Shown: in pieces, positions 3,783 through 5,279 of the stretch | How positions within the stretch are numbered: the first letter of the stretch is position 1 | Layout of the letters: each line of letters starts with the position of its first letter | NCBI GenBank assembly: GCA_938007945.1 | Contig: CALLME010000219.1 | Location: 1 to 5,279, forward strand | DNA: 5,279 nt | Source of the DNA: an uncultured Caulobacterales bacterium | Lineage (GTDB): Bacteria; Pseudomonadota; Alphaproteobacteria; Caulobacterales; Maricaulaceae | Reading direction: 5' to 3' | Made by a program: the position numbers and the translations under genes | Notes under the pieces: generated by a model | The model's database searches: none | The model's input: only the letters and a program-made list of their open reading frames with translations | Told to the model about the DNA's origin: nothing

Positions 3783-5279
3783 TTATTTAGTTTTGGCTTT
3801 GACGGGCTTGCTAAGAGCTGCTGCATTATGAATAACACGCTGAGGGAAGGGTATCTCGATATTATTGTCTTTGAGTGTGCGCCAGACAATGAAGCCTGCA
3901 TCACTTGTGAATTTATTTGGCCCGTCGTCAACGCCCATACACCAAAACTCTACGCACATATGTATGCCGCTATCTTGAAACCTTCTAAATTCTACGCTTG
4001 GCAGGTCAGGTTCGCTAAGGAAGTCGGGATGCGCTAATATGGCGTCACGGATAAGAGGGACGAGCGCCTCTAGGTCCGTACTGTAGGAGACATAAAAGTC
4101 GACTTCATATCGCTGCAAGGGACTATCATGGGTCCAATTCTCATAAGCTCCTTCTGTGAATTGCGTATTCGGGACAATAATATCTTTTCCGTCAGCTGTC
4201 GCAACAGTTGTCGAGCGCATGTTAATAGCGCTAACGCGTCCAAATTTTTCGTCTTCCACCATAATGAAATCCCCGACTTTAACCGAACGGTCGAAAAGGA
4301 TAATCATGCCTGAGACAAAGTTAGCGGCGATAGGTTGCAAGCCAAGACCAATCCCGAGGGATAAGGCCGAGAATATTACCACAAGGCCCCCAAGGGGGAT
4401 GCCCGCTGCGGCAAAAGCCATCATCACGGCTGCGGTGAACACAACCATCTGGAAAATCTTTGCGATAACTTCGCGTGTGGTGACATCAAGGCCGTCCTGA
4501 GCGCGAATAGCGTCTTGGCCTTTGGAGTTTGAATAAGTTGCGAGCTTAAAAAATACAGCTCCAAAAATCGCGAGCATGACAAGCGTCATAGCGGAAAGCG
4601 CGTTTTCACCTTGGCCCAGCTTTATGCTTTTAAGCCAACTAACAAGGTCGTCGTAAAATCCAAAAACCATCAGAAGCGCGAGTGGAATTAAAATCCAAGT
4701 CGCGAGTTTTTGAACCATTTCATTTGTTATGAAGGTTTTGATCACGCTGTAGAGTAGGAATACAACAGCGAGACCTTGCGCGATTTTAACGAGCCAATCT
4801 TGACCCAGACTTGGCACGGCTTTTAAGATTACGGCAAAAAGAGCCAAGAGGGCAACTTGCCAGACCGCGCGAAGGAAGTCGCGTGAGCGGTAAAGATAAT
4901 CGCGGACCATGCGTAATTTGGCGTCTTGTGCGGGCGGGTCACGAAATAAAAAGACGCGCTTTGTCGTCATTTTTGTCAGTAGAGGCGCTAAAAACCAGAC
5001 AAGCACAATCGCAGCGATCTGTGCAAGGAATGACGGGCTTGTCAGCCAGCCAATGACTTTGTTGAGGACTTTCTGCGCCATGACTTTGGCATCTTCAGCA
5101 CTTGTGGGGATAAAGCTTGGTGCGGCGAGACCGCTATCGCCGTCGTCTAATGGCGCAGCTTCTGCTTCGGCGTCCGTTTTAGCTTTGAGGACAGCATCAA
5201 CGAGTGCCTGATCGGCGGCCTCCTTTGCTTTGATGGCGTCCTGAATCGCGGGGTCATTGAGATCAAGACCTTTGGGGAG
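3783..5279 (-). CDS. MscS-family mechanosensitive ion channel (N-terminus beyond window)
   Basis: Inner-membrane channel of the MscS superfamily, which releases solutes on hypo-osmotic shock. At least 498 codons are present; the frame stays open to the right edge, so the start is missing. The first 66 visible residues are Ala/Asp/Glu/Lys-rich, hydrophilic and predicted helical then disordered. Numbering from the internal Met at 5081-5079, hydrophobic helices lie near 18-37, 71-90, 97-118, 127-142, 162-181 and 208-227, followed by the pore helix region 229-264 with S-A-L-S-L-G-I-G-L-G-L-Q-P. The MscS beta domain follows: V-G-D-F-I, G-R-V, R-S-T-T-V, A-D-G-K-D-I-I-V-P-N (296-305) and N-W-T. The alpha/beta cytoplasmic domain ends with I-E-I-P-F-P-Q (408-414), as in E. 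coli MscS, and a Lys-rich tail. About seven helices make it larger than three-helix MscS. The gene converges with the lipoprotein gene, 21 bases apart. Confidence 0.93.
   Translation of the reverse strand, partial: LPKGLDLNDPAIQDAIKAKEAADQALVDAVLKAKTDAEAEAAPLDDGDSGLAAPSFIPTSAEDAKVMAQKVLNKVIGWLTSPSFLAQIAAIVLVWFLAPLLTKMTTKRVFLFRDPPAQDAKLRMVRDYLYRSRDFLRAVWQVALLALFAVILKAVPSLGQDWLVKIAQGLAVVFLLYSVIKTFITNEMVQKLATWILIPLALLMVFGFYDDLVSWLKSIKLGQGENALSAMTLVMLAIFGAVFFKLATYSNSKGQDAIRAQDGLDVTTREVIAKIFQMVVFTAAVMMAFAAAGIPLGGLVVIFSALSLGIGLGLQPIAANFVSGMIILFDRSVKVGDFIMVEDEKFGRVSAINMRSTTVATADGKDIIVPNTQFTEGAYENWTHDSPLQRYEVDFYVSYSTDLEALVPLIRDAILAHPDFLSEPDLPSVEFRRFQDSGIHMCVEFWCMGVDDGPNKFTSDAGFIVWRTLKDNNIEIPFPQRVIHNAAALSKPVKAKTK

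Noticed and set aside
3756..3788. AAATAA...TTATTT inverted repeat between the lipoprotein and mscS-type genes as a terminator
   Set aside because: The arms are only six A-T pairs with a loop of about 20 bases, too weak for a terminator. No other hairpin was seen in the 21-base gap.
4909..5211. Plus-strand 100-codon open frame opposite the channel gene
   Set aside because: It is antisense to the continuous MscS-type frame, which itself stays open to the right edge; no independent support for translation.

Overview
This window looks like a chromosomal segment of an alphaproteobacterium of moderate GC content. A marine, possibly prosthecate member of the Maricaulales/Hyphomonadaceae side is my best guess. 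The guess rests on the general style of the proteins (a PyrF with a D-F-K-F-H-D-I active site, a seven-helix MscS-type channel, a Cys-framed C-P-S-G-T...D-G-T-C motif) and on a sigma-54 promoter in front of a surface protein. No rRNA or other taxonomic marker is present, so this assignment is weak. There is no mobile element, tRNA, CRISPR array or integrase, and no gene-free stretch longer than 300 bases.

Layout. (1) 1-76: a near-consensus sigma-54 (-24/-12) promoter, then a good ribosome binding site. (2) 77-1726, plus strand: a secreted 549-residue low-complexity protein. It is a mosaic of a signal peptide, a Cys/His cluster, Ser/Tyr/Gly segments, eight tandem APSY pentapeptides, a Pro/Val/Tyr segment, a His/Gly/Phe repeat and a glycine-zipper-like tail. 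(3) 1762-1792: a rho-independent hairpin with A and T tracts on both sides, placed to serve both convergent units. (4) 3350-1816, minus strand: a two-gene unit of a short-chain dehydrogenase/reductase followed by pyrF, joined by an ATGA stop/start overlap. (5) 3351-3476: a divergent intergenic region. (6) 3477-3761, plus strand: a 94-residue putative lipoprotein. (7) 5279-3783, minus strand: a mechanosensitive channel of the MscS family whose reading frame runs off the right edge.

How the parts fit together. pyrF makes UMP in pyrimidine synthesis and is translationally coupled to an SDR of unknown substrate, with no obvious pathway link. The lipoprotein and the channel converge with only 21 bases between them. 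The most unusual item is the first gene: a large secreted, cysteine-bearing, repeat-rich protein under a probable sigma-54 promoter. In Caulobacter-type bacteria, sigma-54 serves flagellar and stalk genes, so a role in a polar or surface structure, adhesion or envelope matrix is a reasonable but unproven idea.
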